From Vreelandella nigrificans (GTDB lineage Bacteria > Pseudomonadota > Gammaproteobacteria > Pseudomonadales > Halomonadaceae): a DNA stretch of 39,352 bases. The notes under the pieces are model-generated. The model was not told the DNA's origin. It worked only from the letters and a program-made list of their open reading frames with translations, and made no database searches. A program made the position numbers and the translations under genes. Below are positions 17,913 through 26,679 of the stretch, piece after piece (position 1 is the stretch's first letter; every line of letters starts with the position of its first letter). The DNA is taken from positions 1-39,352 of the forward strand of contig NZ_NWUX01000018.1 in the NCBI RefSeq assembly GCF_002374315.1, read 5' to 3'.

Positions 17913-18689
17913 TTATTCATCTTCCAAGCCTAACATGGCAACAAGCCGCTCGGGGGGTACAAAACCAGGAATCAACTGCCCGTCAGGCAATATGATCGCC
18001 GGAGTACCTTGCACTCCTAGTGCCATCCCCAATTCATACTGCCCGCTAACCGGGTTATCGCAACCTGCCGAGTTTGAAAGCGTCTGACCCTGCTTGACCT
18101 GATTCATGGCCTCGCTTGGGTTGTCAGAACACCACACTTGCTCTAGCGATGTTGCTGCCGCGCTACCCATGCCTGCACGGGGAAACGCCATATAGTGGAC
18201 AGCAATTCCCAGCTCATTAAGCGCTGGCACACTCTCATGTAGCCGCACACAGTAAGGGCAAGAGGGGTCGGTGAACACAACAATCGTCGCTTTTGGCTCC
18301 CCCATACCTTGAAAAATAACCCGTTCGCTATCCGGCACGGCAGCAAGCGCAGCAGCACGCTCCTGGTTACGCGACTGCTCGGTCAAGTTAACCAAGCCAT
18401 TATCCCCATTTTGGTAGAGGTCCCCTACCAAAAAGTGGCTGCCATCCGCATTGGAGTAGAAAGATTCGCCGCTCTCTAGGCGCACATGGTAAATCCCCTC
18501 CATTGGCGTAGCACTTACCTGTTTCACCGGCATCGAATGACCGCTGACGCTTAGATTTTCGGCTAACCGCTCGGCAATCACATCAGCACTGGCAAGCGCT
18601 GGCAGTAAACTACCCGCGACGACTAACCAGGGAGCAAGTAACGTCAAAACAGGGGATTTACCTAAAAATAGCGTCTTACGTTGGCGCAT
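17913..18689 (-). CDS. dsbC: Periplasmic thiol:disulfide interchange protein DsbC
   Basis: DsbC is a periplasmic dimeric disulfide isomerase. The 258-residue precursor has a long signal peptide ending near ALASA (about residue 35), an N-terminal dimerisation domain (to about 110) and a thioredoxin-fold domain. The active site is C144-P-Y-C147, a structural disulfide is likely between C187 and C210, and the cis-proline is at 230 (GTPAI). The more common DsbC active site is CGYC, so CPYC is a mild variant. The ATG at 18689 is 7 bp after the xerD stop; the open frame extends into xerD but that would bury the signal peptide. xerD-dsbC adjacency matches E. coli. Confidence 0.93.
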   Translation of the reverse strand: MRQRKTLFLGKSPVLTLLAPWLVVAGSLLPALASADVIAERLAENLSVSGHSMPVKQVSATPMEGIYHVRLESGESFYSNADGSHFLVGDLYQNGDNGLVNLTEQSRNQERAAALAAVPDSERVIFQGMGEPKATIVVFTDPSCPYCVRLHESVPALNELGIAVHYMAFPRAGMGSAAATSLEQVWCSDNPSEAMNQVKQGQTLSNSAGCDNPVSGQYELGMALGVQGTPAIILPDGQLIPGFVPPERLVAMLGLEDE

Positions 18690-18696
18690 TATATCT

Positions 18697-19578
18697 TCAA
18701 CCTCGTGGGTGGTGTTCAGCATGCAAGTGCTCCAGGCGCGCCTGGGCAACGTGCGTGTAAATTTGCGTTGTGGATAGGTCGCTATGACCTAGCAGCAGCT
18801 GTACGACCCGCAAATTGGCCCCATGATTCAATAAATGTGTCGCAAACGCATGGCGCAACGTATGAGGTGACAACGATCTGGTAATGCCCGCTGTAATAGC
18901 ATGGGCTTTAATACGGTGCCAAAATGTCTGCCGTGTCATGGCCTTGTCCGCCCGCCCAGGAAACAGCGCAGGTCGCGTTGGGTCCTGCATTAGCACTGGC
19001 CTTGTGGTTTCCATATAGCGGGACAGCCACTCGATGGCTTCCTCCCCCATTGGCACCAGGCGATCTTTGTCGCCTTTACCACGCACACGCACAACCCCTT
19101 GGCGTAGATTTACCGCATCGCCAGTCAGCCCAACAAGTTCCGATACCCGTAGCCCACAGGCATACAGCAGCTCAAGCATAGTGCGATCGCGAACGCCTAG
19201 CGGTGTAGTTATGTCCGGCGCCATCAGCAGGCGTTCAACCTCATCCTCTTCCAGGGTATTTGGCAAACTTGGCCGCACCGGAGGTAGCGTAACCTCGGCG
19301 AGCGGATCGTTGGCAATATGCCCATATAACCGCGCCCAGCGGTAAAAGCTGCGCAGCGATGAGAGCAGTCTGGCATTGCTGCGCAGCTGGTAGCCCTGTT
19401 CGCGGCGGAGCTCGAGCCACTCACCAAAGCGCTGCGACGAAGGGGTTAGTAATGTTTCACCTTCGCTTTCAAGCTGCTGTTGCCACGCGGTTAAATCCCG
19501 CCTATAGGCCGCTAGCGTATGATCGCTTGCCCCTTGCTCAAGCCACAGGGCATCCAGAAAAGCATCAATCACGCTCAT
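18697..19578 (-). CDS. xerD: Site-specific tyrosine recombinase XerD
   Basis: XerD acts with XerC at dif to resolve chromosome dimers during division, under FtsK control. The 293-residue protein has the SAM-like N-terminal core-binding domain (about 1-90) and a complete tyrosine recombinase set: R144 (GLRVSEL), K168 (GKGDKDR), H239 and R242 (HTLRH), H265 (LLGHSDL) and Y274 (IYTH). XerD rather than XerC is supported by the adjacent dsbC and recJ, as in E. coli. It is the first gene of the five-gene operon, and the ribosome binding site before the ATG at 19578 is weak. Confidence 0.94.
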   Translation of the reverse strand: MSVIDAFLDALWLEQGASDHTLAAYRRDLTAWQQQLESEGETLLTPSSQRFGEWLELRREQGYQLRSNARLLSSLRSFYRWARLYGHIANDPLAEVTLPPVRPSLPNTLEEDEVERLLMAPDITTPLGVRDRTMLELLYACGLRVSELVGLTGDAVNLRQGVVRVRGKGDKDRLVPMGEEAIEWLSRYMETTRPVLMQDPTRPALFPGRADKAMTRQTFWHRIKAHAITAGITRSLSPHTLRHAFATHLLNHGANLRVVQLLLGHSDLSTTQIYTHVAQARLEHLHAEHHPRG

Positions 19579-19612
19579 AAGCTAATGGTCTCAAGAGAGT
19601 AGCTCCCCAAAC

Positions 19613-19643
19613 AAAAACCCCGCCCCGCAGAGCGGAGACGGGG
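19613..19643 (-). terminator. Intrinsic terminator of the rpsP-rimM-trmD-rplS operon
   Basis: On the minus strand CCCCG and CGGGG close a GC-rich stem containing an inner CCGC/GCGG pairing, followed by TTTTT (plus 19613-19617). A second hairpin (CGGGCGC 19654-19660 with GCGCCCG 19664-19670) lies between it and the rplS stop. Confidence 0.88.
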
Positions 19644-19684
19644 CCTTAGTATCCGGGCGCAAAGCGCCCGCGAAAAAGTGGCGA

Positions 19685-20041
19685 TTAAGCCAGCTTTTCC
19701 TTGATACGCGCAGACTTGCCGCTGCGCTCGCGCAGGTAGTACAGTTTGGCTTGACGAACGTCACCGCGACGCTTGACTTCGATAGAGTCAACCAGCGGGC
19801 TGTAAGTCTGGAAGGTACGCTCAACGCCAACACCGTGAGAAATTTTACGTACGGTGAACGCGGAGTTCAGGCCACGGTTACGCTTACCGATGACCACACC
19901 TTCAAACGCCTGCAGACGCTCACGAGTGCCTTCCTTAACTTTTACCTGAACGACAATAGTGTCGCCCGGTGCAAAAGCCGGAATCTCTTTGGTCATTTGC
20001 TCGGATTCGATCGCCTGGATCACCTTGTTCTTGCTGCTCAT
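19685..20041 (-). CDS. rplS: 50S ribosomal protein L19 (bL19)
   Basis: L19 lies at the 30S-50S interface. The 118-residue protein contains the family core ([20 protein letters not shown] and [13 protein letters not shown]) and the basic C-terminal block ([15 protein letters not shown]). AGGAG seven bases before the ATG at 20041 fixes the start. It is the last gene of rpsP-rimM-trmD-rplS but is separated from trmD by 166 bp, longer than in many species. That gap holds a structured leader (20064-20130). Confidence 0.98.
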   Translation of the reverse strand: MSSKNKVIQAIESEQMTKEIPAFAPGDTIVVQVKVKEGTRERLQAFEGVVIGKRNRGLNSAFTVRKISHGVGVERTFQTYSPLVDSIEVKRRGDVRQAKLYYLRERSGKSARIKEKLA

Positions 20042-20063
20042 CTTGATACTCCTAAATAACGTA

Positions 20064-20130
20064 GTGGTTTGCCACGCAGTTGTGGAAGGGGCAAACCGTG
20101 ATCCCGGCGCTCGAAACGAGCTACGCGGGA
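20064..20130 (-). promoter_or_regulatory. Structured 5' leader of rplS with competing hairpins
   Basis: Two hairpins can form in the trmD-rplS gap. The upstream one (transcript sense) is a nested stem, TCCCG/CGGGA (20102-20106, 20126-20130) outside GCTCG/CGAGC (20109-20113, 20117-20121). The second pairs GGTTTGCC (20066-20073) with GGCAAACC (20090-20097) about 25 bp before the rplS ribosome binding site. Within it GTGG-TTTG-CCAC (20064-20075) and CCAC/GTGG (20072-20075, 20082-20085) could form instead. No T-run follows, so translational or processing control is more likely than termination. Confidence 0.5.
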
Positions 20131-20207
20131 GTCGTTATGGGTGACACAGGTACGTAGGCTATTAGCCTTTGCGTCCTGCACCGCCGCCCTGACCTACTTA
20201 GCTGTAA

Positions 20208-20972
20208 TTAACTAGAAGCGGACAGAGCGTGTTCCTCGATAAACTCGTTAAGAAGCCGCTGTTGCTCGGCATCAAGCTCGCGACCTGCCAACAAATCAGG
20301 GCGGCGCTGCCATGTCCGGCCTAGCGACTGCTTTAATCGCCAACGCTTAATGGCTGCGTGATTACCACTAAGCAGCACATCAGGCACTTGGCGCCCATCG
20401 ATCACCTCAGGACGGGTATAGTGCGGGCAGTCTAATAAGCCGTCATTAAACGAGTCTTCGATAGCGGAATCCTGATGACCCAACACACCGGGCACCAGCC
20501 TTGCCGCCGCATCAATCAGCACCATTGCCGGCAGTTCACCACCGCTTAGCACATAGTCACCAATTGACCACTCTTCGTCGATGTCACTCTCCACCACACG
20601 CTCGTCAATGCCTTCATAGCGACCAGCTACCACCACTAAGGGGCCTGCTGATGCTAGTGACTTGACACCCTGTTGATCCAGCTTACGCCCCTGGGGCGAA
20701 AGATAAATCACAGTAGGCGTTTGGCCGGTCGCCTGCTCTGCTCGCTGGCGAGCATCAAAGATAGCAGCACGTAATGTGTCTACCTTCATCAGCATACCGG
20801 GGCCGCCGCCATAAGGGCGGTCGTCCACACTGCGGTGGCGGTCGGTGGCGTAGTCACGTGGATTCCAAAACTCCAGGGTAATACGCTGTCTTTCCACTGC
20901 TCGACCCACTACGCCTTGCTGCGTAATAGCATCGAACATCTCGGGAAACAACGACACCACACCGATCCACAT
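20208..20972 (-). CDS. trmD: tRNA (guanine-37-N1)-methyltransferase TrmD
   Basis: TrmD makes m1G37 in tRNAs reading CNN codons and so prevents +1 frameshifting. It is a dimeric SPOUT (trefoil-knot) enzyme. The core starts [17 protein letters not shown], exactly like E. coli TrmD, and shows the knot motifs [19 protein letters not shown] and [15 protein letters not shown]. The ATG at 20972 gives 254 residues, one less than in E. coli. The frame is open to a TTG at 21068 that would add 32 low-complexity residues; its upstream AGG is too close, so it is less likely though not excluded. It follows rimM in the conserved ribosomal operon. Confidence 0.96.
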   Translation of the reverse strand: MWIGVVSLFPEMFDAITQQGVVGRAVERQRITLEFWNPRDYATDRHRSVDDRPYGGGPGMLMKVDTLRAAIFDARQRAEQATGQTPTVIYLSPQGRKLDQQGVKSLASAGPLVVVAGRYEGIDERVVESDIDEEWSIGDYVLSGGELPAMVLIDAAARLVPGVLGHQDSAIEDSFNDGLLDCPHYTRPEVIDGRQVPDVLLSGNHAAIKRWRLKQSLGRTWQRRPDLLAGRELDAEQQRLLNEFIEEHALSASS

Positions 20973-21089
20973 TGCAGGCACTTGCTCCGCATCTTTTTCA
21001 CCATTTGATGCTGGTGAGTCAGTTGCCGTGAGTTCGTTCGGAGACGGCTTATTCAAAGCTTTTTTCAAAACCTGTTTTTAAACCTGCTT

Positions 21090-21635
21090 TCAGAACTCGG
21101 GATCCCAATTAACGACCATACGGCCATCTTTAGGGCTGATCTCAACAATCACATCATCGGGTAAAAAAGGTAACAGACGCTCGCGCTTGTCGATCGCGTC
21201 ATTATCACCACGCACCACCATGACATCATTGGCGCCGGTCTCAAACAGGTAACTAACCTGCCCTAACCGCTCACCTGACTGAGTGAAAACCGTTAAGCCT
21301 TCAAGCTCATGCCAATAATACTCGTCGTCGGAAAGCGTAGGCAGTGCCTCTTTTGGCATTAGAATCTCCGTTTGCGCCAGCGCTTCCGCTGCCGTCCGGT
21401 CATCAATACCTTTTAGTTGCACCACAAGACCTTTACCTTGCCGACGCCCCTGAACAATGCTTATCCGCTTTAGGCTTTCGCCTTGACGCACCCACCATTC
21501 GGGGTATTGCAAAATGCTGTCCATGGGGCTGGTATAGGAGTACACCTTTAGCCAACCTTTAACCCCGTGGGGGCTGGTTAGCTTACCAAGCACCACATGT
21601 GCGTCGTCTGTATGGCTAGTTTCAAAACGCGTCAT
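21090..21635 (-). CDS. rimM: 16S rRNA processing/ribosome maturation factor RimM
   Basis: RimM binds S19 and assists maturation of the 30S head. The 181-residue protein has the N-terminal RimM barrel (VVLGKLTSPHGVKGWLKVYSYT) and a C-terminal PRC-barrel (YYWHELEGLTVFT through NDVMVV and LLPFLPDDVI). The ATG at 21635 has GGAG nine bases upstream; the frame extends 9 codons further but without a ribosome binding site. It lies between rpsP and trmD in the usual order. Confidence 0.96.
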   Translation of the reverse strand: MTRFETSHTDDAHVVLGKLTSPHGVKGWLKVYSYTSPMDSILQYPEWWVRQGESLKRISIVQGRRQGKGLVVQLKGIDDRTAAEALAQTEILMPKEALPTLSDDEYYWHELEGLTVFTQSGERLGQVSYLFETGANDVMVVRGDNDAIDKRERLLPFLPDDVIVEISPKDGRMVVNWDPEF

Positions 21636-21676
21636 CGACGACAGCTCCAACTGCAACAGCACCTGTCATAACAGGA

Positions 21677-21925
21677 TTAAGCCTGTTTACGTGCTTCTTT
21701 AACAAGCTCAGCAACACGACCAGACAGCTGGGCGCCTTGGCTCTGCCAGTGAGTAACACGATCCAGATCAACGCGCAGACGCTCTTCCTGACCACGGGCA
21801 ACCGGGTTGAAGAAGCCGATACGCTCGATGAAACGACCATCACGGGCGTTGCGAGAATCGGTAACAGTCAGGTGATAAAAGGGACGCTTTTTGGCGCCAC
21901 CACGTGCCAAACGAATGGTAACCAT
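21677..21925 (-). CDS. rpsP: 30S ribosomal protein S16 (bS16)
   Basis: S16 is an early 30S assembly protein. The 82-residue sequence starts [19 protein letters not shown] and continues [19 protein letters not shown], which is diagnostic. It is the first gene of rpsP-rimM-trmD-rplS. A likely promoter sits about 200 bp upstream at 22129-22157, leaving a long untranslated leader. Confidence 0.98.
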   Translation of the reverse strand: MVTIRLARGGAKKRPFYHLTVTDSRNARDGRFIERIGFFNPVARGQEERLRVDLDRVTHWQSQGAQLSGRVAELVKEARKQA

Positions 21926-22128
21926 ACGATAACTATCCTTCGGTTGAGGTTACGAGAGTGTGAAATAGCGCACATCGCTATCAGAACACTCATCATGCTG
22001 TTTTCAGGGTACTGTCATCACCAACATTTAATAAGTCAGTGATTACTTAGTACTTTAAGCGCTTCGATGCAGAATACTGGCCTACACTTGCGCATAGCGC
22101 TGCCATCACCCTTACATGAAGAGGCAGC

Positions 22129-22157
22129 ATTCTACGCAAATGCGCTCTACTTGGAAA
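22129..22157 (-). promoter_or_regulatory. Candidate sigma-70 promoter of the rpsP operon
   Basis: On the minus strand TTTCCA (22157-22152), a 17-bp spacer and TAGAAT (22134-22129) lie between ffh and rpsP. The 299-bp gap contains no gene. A GC-rich hairpin (CAGCCC/GGGCTG, 22197-22212) just after the ffh stop lacks a T-run. Confidence 0.5.
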
Positions 22158-22224
22158 GCCTGACAGCCAGAAAACTCTTAGGCCGTCAACCTTGCCCAGC
22201 CCCCGCGGGCTGCTGCCAGTGGTT

Positions 22225-23643
22225 TTAGCGCCAAGGCAAACCACCGGGCCCACCCATGCCACCCATACCTCCAGGGCCACCTGGACCGCCGGGGCCACCT
22301 CCCCCCATCATGCCGGACATACCACGCATCATTTTCTGCATGCCACCTTTCTTGCCAGCCTTCTTCATCATTTTCTGCATCTGCTTGTGCTGCTTAAGCA
22401 GGCGGTTCAAATCAGGCACTTGCAGCCCTGCACCTGCCGCAATACGGCGCTTGCGTGAACCATTGATGATATCTGGCGCACGGCGCTCTTTCGGCGTCAT
22501 GGAGTTAATCAACGCTTCCAGTTTACCAAGCTCTTTTTCAGGACCAGGGCCTTGGGCTAACTCAGCCATTTGCCCCATACCAGGGAGCTTGCCTAACAGC
22601 CCCCCCATGCCGCCCATTTTTTTGAGCTGCTGGAGCTGGTCACGAAAATCCTCCAGATCAAAGCCATCACCCTTTTTGACCTTTTTGGCAAGCTTGGCGG
22701 CTTTATCCTTATCTACCGTGCGCTCAGCTTCTTCAATAAGCGACAGCATGTCGCCCATACCAAGAATCCGCGAGGCAACACGATCAGGATGGAAGGGTTC
22801 TAGGGCATCAACTTTCTCGCCGACCCCCATAAACTTAATTGGCTTGCCAGTAACATGGCGTACTGAAAGCGCAGCACCACCACGGGCGTCACCATCAGCT
22901 TTGGTGAGAATCACACCGGTCAGCGGCAACGCTTCATTAAACGCCTTAGCTGTATTCACCGCGTCTTGGCCGGTCATGGCGTCTACCACAAACAGCGTTT
23001 CCTCGGGTGAAATCGCCTTATGCAGCGCCTGTATTTCGGCCATCATTGCTTCGTCGATGGCTAGCCGGCCAGCAGTATCCACCAGGACCACGTCGTGGAA
23101 CTGAATTTTGGCGTGTTTAATCGCCGCAGTGGCAATATCGACCGGTTTTTGATCAGAACGCGAAGGGAAGAAATCGACATCAACCTCTTTGGCCAGCGTC
23201 TCCAGCTGGTCAATCGCCGCTGGGCGGTAAACGTCGGCAGAGACAACCAGCACTTTTTTCTTTTCGCGCTCGCGCAGGTAACGCGCCAGCTTGGCAACAG
23301 AAGTGGTCTTACCTGCACCCTGCAAACCAGCCATTAGCACCACAGCAGGCGAGCCTTTCAGCGTCAGGCCTTCGTTAGCCTCGCCCATGATCGCTTCCAG
23401 CTCTTGCTGGACGATTTTGACAAATTGCTGTCCAGGGGAAAGGCTCTTAGATACCTCTTGACCCACAGCACGCTCACGTACGCGCTCGATAAATTCCTTT
23501 ACTACCGGCAGCGCAACGTCTGCCTCAAGCAGCGCTTTACGCACCTCGCGCAGAGTATCTTTAATATTCTCGTCGGTAAGCCGTGCCTGGCCTTTAATCG
23601 ACTTCAACGTCTGGGAAAGACGCTCACTCAGATTCTGAAACAT
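22225..23643 (-). CDS. ffh: Signal recognition particle protein Ffh
   Basis: Ffh binds 4.5S RNA and signal sequences and delivers ribosomes to FtsY. The 472-residue protein has the N domain, then the SRP GTPase G1 GLQGAGKTT (residues 106-114), the DTAGR and TKADGDARGG motifs, and a Met-rich M domain. The M domain contains the RNA-binding RRIAAGAG stretch (Arg/Gly-rich) and ends in a Gly-Pro-Met tail. The ATG at 23643 has GAGG just upstream; the frame extends 13 codons further without support. Its receptor gene ftsY is also in this window, about 22 kb away. It is divergent from ypjD. Confidence 0.97.
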   Translation of the reverse strand: MFQNLSERLSQTLKSIKGQARLTDENIKDTLREVRKALLEADVALPVVKEFIERVRERAVGQEVSKSLSPGQQFVKIVQQELEAIMGEANEGLTLKGSPAVVLMAGLQGAGKTTSVAKLARYLREREKKKVLVVSADVYRPAAIDQLETLAKEVDVDFFPSRSDQKPVDIATAAIKHAKIQFHDVVLVDTAGRLAIDEAMMAEIQALHKAISPEETLFVVDAMTGQDAVNTAKAFNEALPLTGVILTKADGDARGGAALSVRHVTGKPIKFMGVGEKVDALEPFHPDRVASRILGMGDMLSLIEEAERTVDKDKAAKLAKKVKKGDGFDLEDFRDQLQQLKKMGGMGGLLGKLPGMGQMAELAQGPGPEKELGKLEALINSMTPKERRAPDIINGSRKRRIAAGAGLQVPDLNRLLKQHKQMQKMMKKAGKKGGMQKMMRGMSGMMGGGGPGGPGGPGGMGGMGGPGGLPWR

Positions 23644-23850
23644 GGGGCCTCTGCCTCCGTCGCTGTCGCCGGGCGAATACACCGGGCTAATGTGGGTAGC
23701 AATTATACGCGCTCGCGGCGTGAGTCTCCATGGTGACAGTGTTGACTATCCATGGCTGTGCGACGCCGCCGTGATTAGTTATAGTAGGCTATACGTATTT
23801 AGGTTGTTCGATTTTCACAGCAACGCGCTGCAAGGCGCACGGATAGCATC

Positions 23851-24648
23851 ATGCAGGCGCTCCCTTTCGCCACGATCGCTCTTGTTGTTTATATTGCCGC
23901 TGCCATTTGGCAAGGCATGACTCTGTTTCGCCGGGTCCCTCCCCGCCAAGGCATGGTACGCCTGCTAGGCGCAGTTGGGCTGTTACTGCATATACCAGTA
24001 GTGGTCCAATTAGTCGGCGAAGCGCCGGGGCTATTACCTAGCTTCACCACAAGCGCCACTCTGTTAATGGCAGTGGCAGTCAATGTGGTGTTGGTGGCCA
24101 GCCTATTTAAGCCGGTGCTTAACGCAGGCATAGTGCTATTCCCTTTGGCGGGCATCGCACTGATCTTTGCCACCTGGCTCCCTAGCCAGGGGAGCCATAA
24201 CGGCCTAACCCCAGGTATTTTCCTGCATGCAGCCAGCTCGGCACTGGCGTTTGCGGTACTGGCGATTGCTGCCGTACAGGCGGTTCTTGTTGGCCTACAA
24301 AACCAAGCCCTGCGTCACCATCATATTCGCGGCATTGTGCAGTCGCTGCCACCGCTCACTACGATGGAGCGCGTGCTATTTGAGCTAGTGTGGGCGGGGA
24401 TTTTGCTACTTACACTGTCGATTGCCAGCGGCCTAATCTTCCTCGACAATCTTTTCGCTCAGCATCTGGCGCATAAAACCGTCCTATCGCTGGCTGCGTG
24501 GATTATTTTCACCACGCTGTTAGTTGGCCGCTACCGGTTTGGCTGGCGAGGCATGCGTGCCGTGCGCTGGACACTAGGCGGCTGTGCACTATTGATACTG
24601 GCTTATTTCGGCAGCAAGTTTGTATTAGAAATTCTACTCAACCGCTAA
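23851..24648 (+). CDS. ypjD: CcsA-like inner membrane protein YpjD
   Basis: A 265-residue polytopic protein with about eight hydrophobic segments, of the cytochrome c assembly (CcsA/CcmC-like) superfamily. It occurs next to ffh and the CorB-type gene, as ypjD does in E. coli. Candidate conserved histidines lie in LLHIPVV and FLHAASS, but the Trp-rich WGxxW haem-handling motif of true CcmC/CcsA is not seen. A function in haem handling or in support of CorB is therefore unproven. The start at 23851 follows a GGCGCACGGATAGC stretch with only a weak ribosome binding site. Confidence 0.82.
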   Translation: MQALPFATIALVVYIAAAIWQGMTLFRRVPPRQGMVRLLGAVGLLLHIPVVVQLVGEAPGLLPSFTTSATLLMAVAVNVVLVASLFKPVLNAGIVLFPLAGIALIFATWLPSQGSHNGLTPGIFLHAASSALAFAVLAIAAVQAVLVGLQNQALRHHHIRGIVQSLPPLTTMERVLFELVWAGILLLTLSIASGLIFLDNLFAQHLAHKTVLSLAAWIIFTTLLVGRYRFGWRGMRAVRWTLGGCALLILAYFGSKFVLEILLNR

Positions 24649-24665
24649 GCCTGTTAGCTTAGCGG
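24642..24665 (+). other. Perfect 9-bp hairpin across the ypjD stop codon
   Basis: CCGCTAAGC and GCTTAGCGG flank a six-base loop, with the TAA stop (24646-24648) inside the left arm. No T-run follows, so it is not a standard terminator. It could protect the mRNA 3' end or attenuate readthrough into the next gene. Confidence 0.65.
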
Positions 24666-24673
24666 AGAAGGTC

Positions 24674-24702
24674 TTGACACACCGTCTTGCTCCTTCTAAA
24701 TA
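24674..24702 (+). promoter_or_regulatory. Near-consensus sigma-70 promoter of the corB-type gene
   Basis: Perfect TTGACA (24674-24679), a 17-bp spacer and TAAATA (24697-24702), ending 33 bp before the start of the next gene. It allows expression independent of ypjD. Confidence 0.75.
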
Positions 24703-24735
24703 TCGAGCCTGATACGCTATAAAGGAATTTTTGAC

Positions 24736-26010
24736 TTGAGCGACGACTTCCCCCTGGGGTTACTGTTCGGCCTGCTAGCTTTACTTATACTGCTGTCCGC
24801 CTTTTTCTCCAGCTCTGAGACTGGCATGATGTCGATTAATCGCTATCGACTCAGCCATCAGGCCAACAGCGGTGACCGCCGCGCCAAGCGGGTTTTGCGG
24901 CTACTCTCGCGCCCAGACCGTTTGATAGGCGTGATCCTGATCGGCAATAACTTTGTTAATAATCTCGCCGCATCGATTGCCACTATTATTGCCATTCATT
25001 TTTTTGGCGAAGTCTCTGGTCCCGCTATCTCCACCGCGCTACTAACAATTACCATTCTTATCTTTGCGGAAGTCACCCCGAAAACCTATGCAGCCATAAA
25101 GCCCGAACGCATTGCTTACCCTACATCGGTAGCCCTGGGGCCACTGCTAAAACTGCTTTACCCACTGGTCTGGCTAGTTAACGTAATCTCCAATGGTCTG
25201 CTGCGACTAGTTGGGGTTAAAAGCGTTGAGAATGGCGGCGACAGCCTGACCCGCGACGAGCTACGCACAGTGGTCCATGAAGCGGGAACTCTGATCCCTT
25301 ATCGTCACCGCGCTATGCTGCTCTCAATACTGGATCTTGAAAATGTGACGGTAAACGACATCATGGTGCCCCGACACGAAGTACTGGGCATTGATCTAGA
25401 TGACTCACTAGAAGAGATTCTGACCCAAATCCGTACCAGTCAGCATACCCGTTTACCTGTCTATAAAGGTGACATTAACAACATTATCGGCATGCTGCAC
25501 TTACGTAACGCCGCACGTTTTTTATCCCGTAGTGAAGTTACCAAAGCCGCTATTGTTCAAGAAGCTCGAGAGCCATACTTTATTCCGGAATCCACGCCAC
25601 TGCATACGCAACTGCTTAACTTTCAAAAACAGAAGCGCCGCATTGGCATTGTGGTAGATGAGTATGGCGACGTGGAAGGCCTGGTCACTCTTGAGGACAT
25701 TCTGGAAGAGATTGTTGGCGAGTTCACTACCGACGTTTCAGAAGATGAAGAGATTCACCAGCAAGACGACGGCAGCCACGTTATCGAGGGCACAGCGAAT
25801 ATTCGCGACATCAACAAGATGCTCGGCTGGCAGTTACCCACCGATGGCCCAAAGACGTTAAATGGATTAATACTTGAACATTTAGAAGCTTTTCCAGAGG
25901 GCCCCGCTAGCCTGCAGATTGGTAATATACGCATGGAAATCCTGGAGATTCGTGACAACCTGATCACTTCTGCACGCTGCTGGCAAAAACAGCGCTTACC
26001 TCGTCGCTAA
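24736..26010 (+). CDS. CNNM/CorB-type transporter-associated protein (DUF21-CBS-CorC_HlyC)
   Basis: A 424-residue membrane protein with an N-terminal DUF21/CNNM domain (about residues 1-190, including FFSSSETGMMSINRYRL and GNNFVNN), then a pair of CBS domains (NDIMVPRHEV onward, about 205-330) and a C-terminal CorC_HlyC domain (VIEGTANIRDINKML). This is the architecture of E. coli YfjD (CorB), proposed to act in Mg2+/Co2+ efflux. The start codon is TTG at 24736 with AAGGA upstream; no ATG is available nearby. The ypjD-corB pairing next to ffh matches E. coli. Confidence 0.9.
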   Translation: MSDDFPLGLLFGLLALLILLSAFFSSSETGMMSINRYRLSHQANSGDRRAKRVLRLLSRPDRLIGVILIGNNFVNNLAASIATIIAIHFFGEVSGPAISTALLTITILIFAEVTPKTYAAIKPERIAYPTSVALGPLLKLLYPLVWLVNVISNGLLRLVGVKSVENGGDSLTRDELRTVVHEAGTLIPYRHRAMLLSILDLENVTVNDIMVPRHEVLGIDLDDSLEEILTQIRTSQHTRLPVYKGDINNIIGMLHLRNAARFLSRSEVTKAAIVQEAREPYFIPESTPLHTQLLNFQKQKRRIGIVVDEYGDVEGLVTLEDILEEIVGEFTTDVSEDEEIHQQDDGSHVIEGTANIRDINKMLGWQLPTDGPKTLNGLILEHLEAFPEGPASLQIGNIRMEILEIRDNLITSARCWQKQRLPRR

Positions 26011-26016
26011 TGAGGG

Positions 26017-26679
26017 CTAACGGTGGGCGATCTCGTTATCGCCAGCCGCCTTAAGCGCCCGAACCCGAGCTTCCAAAAAGTGCCTCAACACCATCTCCCC
26101 TGCCTCTTGCGCCATAATAGGTGGGCCGAAATGAAGACACACCGGCGCACGAAAGCGCACAGGCCATTTCTTTAGCGCCTTGCCCCCATAGTGAGAAGTC
26201 CAAGACCCCCACAGGCCTGCGAGACCTGCTGGGATAACTGGCACATTGTCACGGGCCAGTATGGCCTCTAGCCCGCGACGAAAAGTATGGATTTCACCAT
26301 CAGGGGTAAGGCGCCCTTCAGGAAAGACCATAACGATATCACCTTGCCGCAGCGCATCACTGACATCATCCAGCGCACGGCGTAGCGCCCCCGGACTGTG
26401 CCGCTCCGACTCTATAGGGATTGCCCCAACAAGCTGGAACCACCATTTAAGCCAACGCGACTCAAAAATAGGCTGATCCATCACAAACCTCAGCGGCCTG
26501 GGGCTAGCGCCGCCCAGCACCAGCGCATCCATAAAGCTGACGTGGTTACAAACCACTAATGCAGCGCCTGTTTTAGGCAAGTGATAACGACCATGGATAC
26601 TAAGGCGGTAACATAGGCGCATTGCTACATAAATGAAGCTGCGCAGTACATGGCGAACGAGTTTAACCGGCCATGTCAC
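26017..26679 (-). CDS. PlsC-type lysophospholipid acyltransferase
   Basis: A 220-residue glycerolipid acyltransferase with the NHxxxxD catalytic motif (NHVSFMD) near residues 45-51, the FPEGRLTPDG substrate-binding block and a VIPAGLAG block. This is the motif order of 1-acylglycerol-phosphate acyltransferases. It resembles the N-terminal half of Aas-type and other auxiliary PlsC proteins, so the acceptor could be lysophosphatidate or another lysolipid. It overlaps the upstream TetR gene by 4 nt and is probably cotranscribed and coregulated with it. It is convergent with the corB-type gene with 6 bp between the stops. Confidence 0.85.
   Translation of the reverse strand: MTWPVKLVRHVLRSFIYVAMRLCYRLSIHGRYHLPKTGAALVVCNHVSFMDALVLGGASPRPLRFVMDQPIFESRWLKWWFQLVGAIPIESERHSPGALRRALDDVSDALRQGDIVMVFPEGRLTPDGEIHTFRRGLEAILARDNVPVIPAGLAGLWGSWTSHYGGKALKKWPVRFRAPVCLHFGPPIMAQEAGEMVLRHFLEARVRALKAAGDNEIAHR

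Noticed and set aside
20973..21068. N-terminal extension of TrmD from the TTG at 21068
   Set aside because: The 32 extra residues are unconserved in character, the AGG is too close to the TTG, and the ATG at 20972 matches the canonical MWIG start.
22197..22212. Terminator after ffh
   Set aside because: The CAGCCC/GGGCTG hairpin is short and has no T-run on the transcript strand.
22256..23104. 282-codon open frame antisense to ffh
   Set aside because: It mirrors the Gly/Pro/Met-rich ffh sequence in another frame, has a proline-rich low-complexity start and no credible domain; ffh is unmistakable on the other strand.
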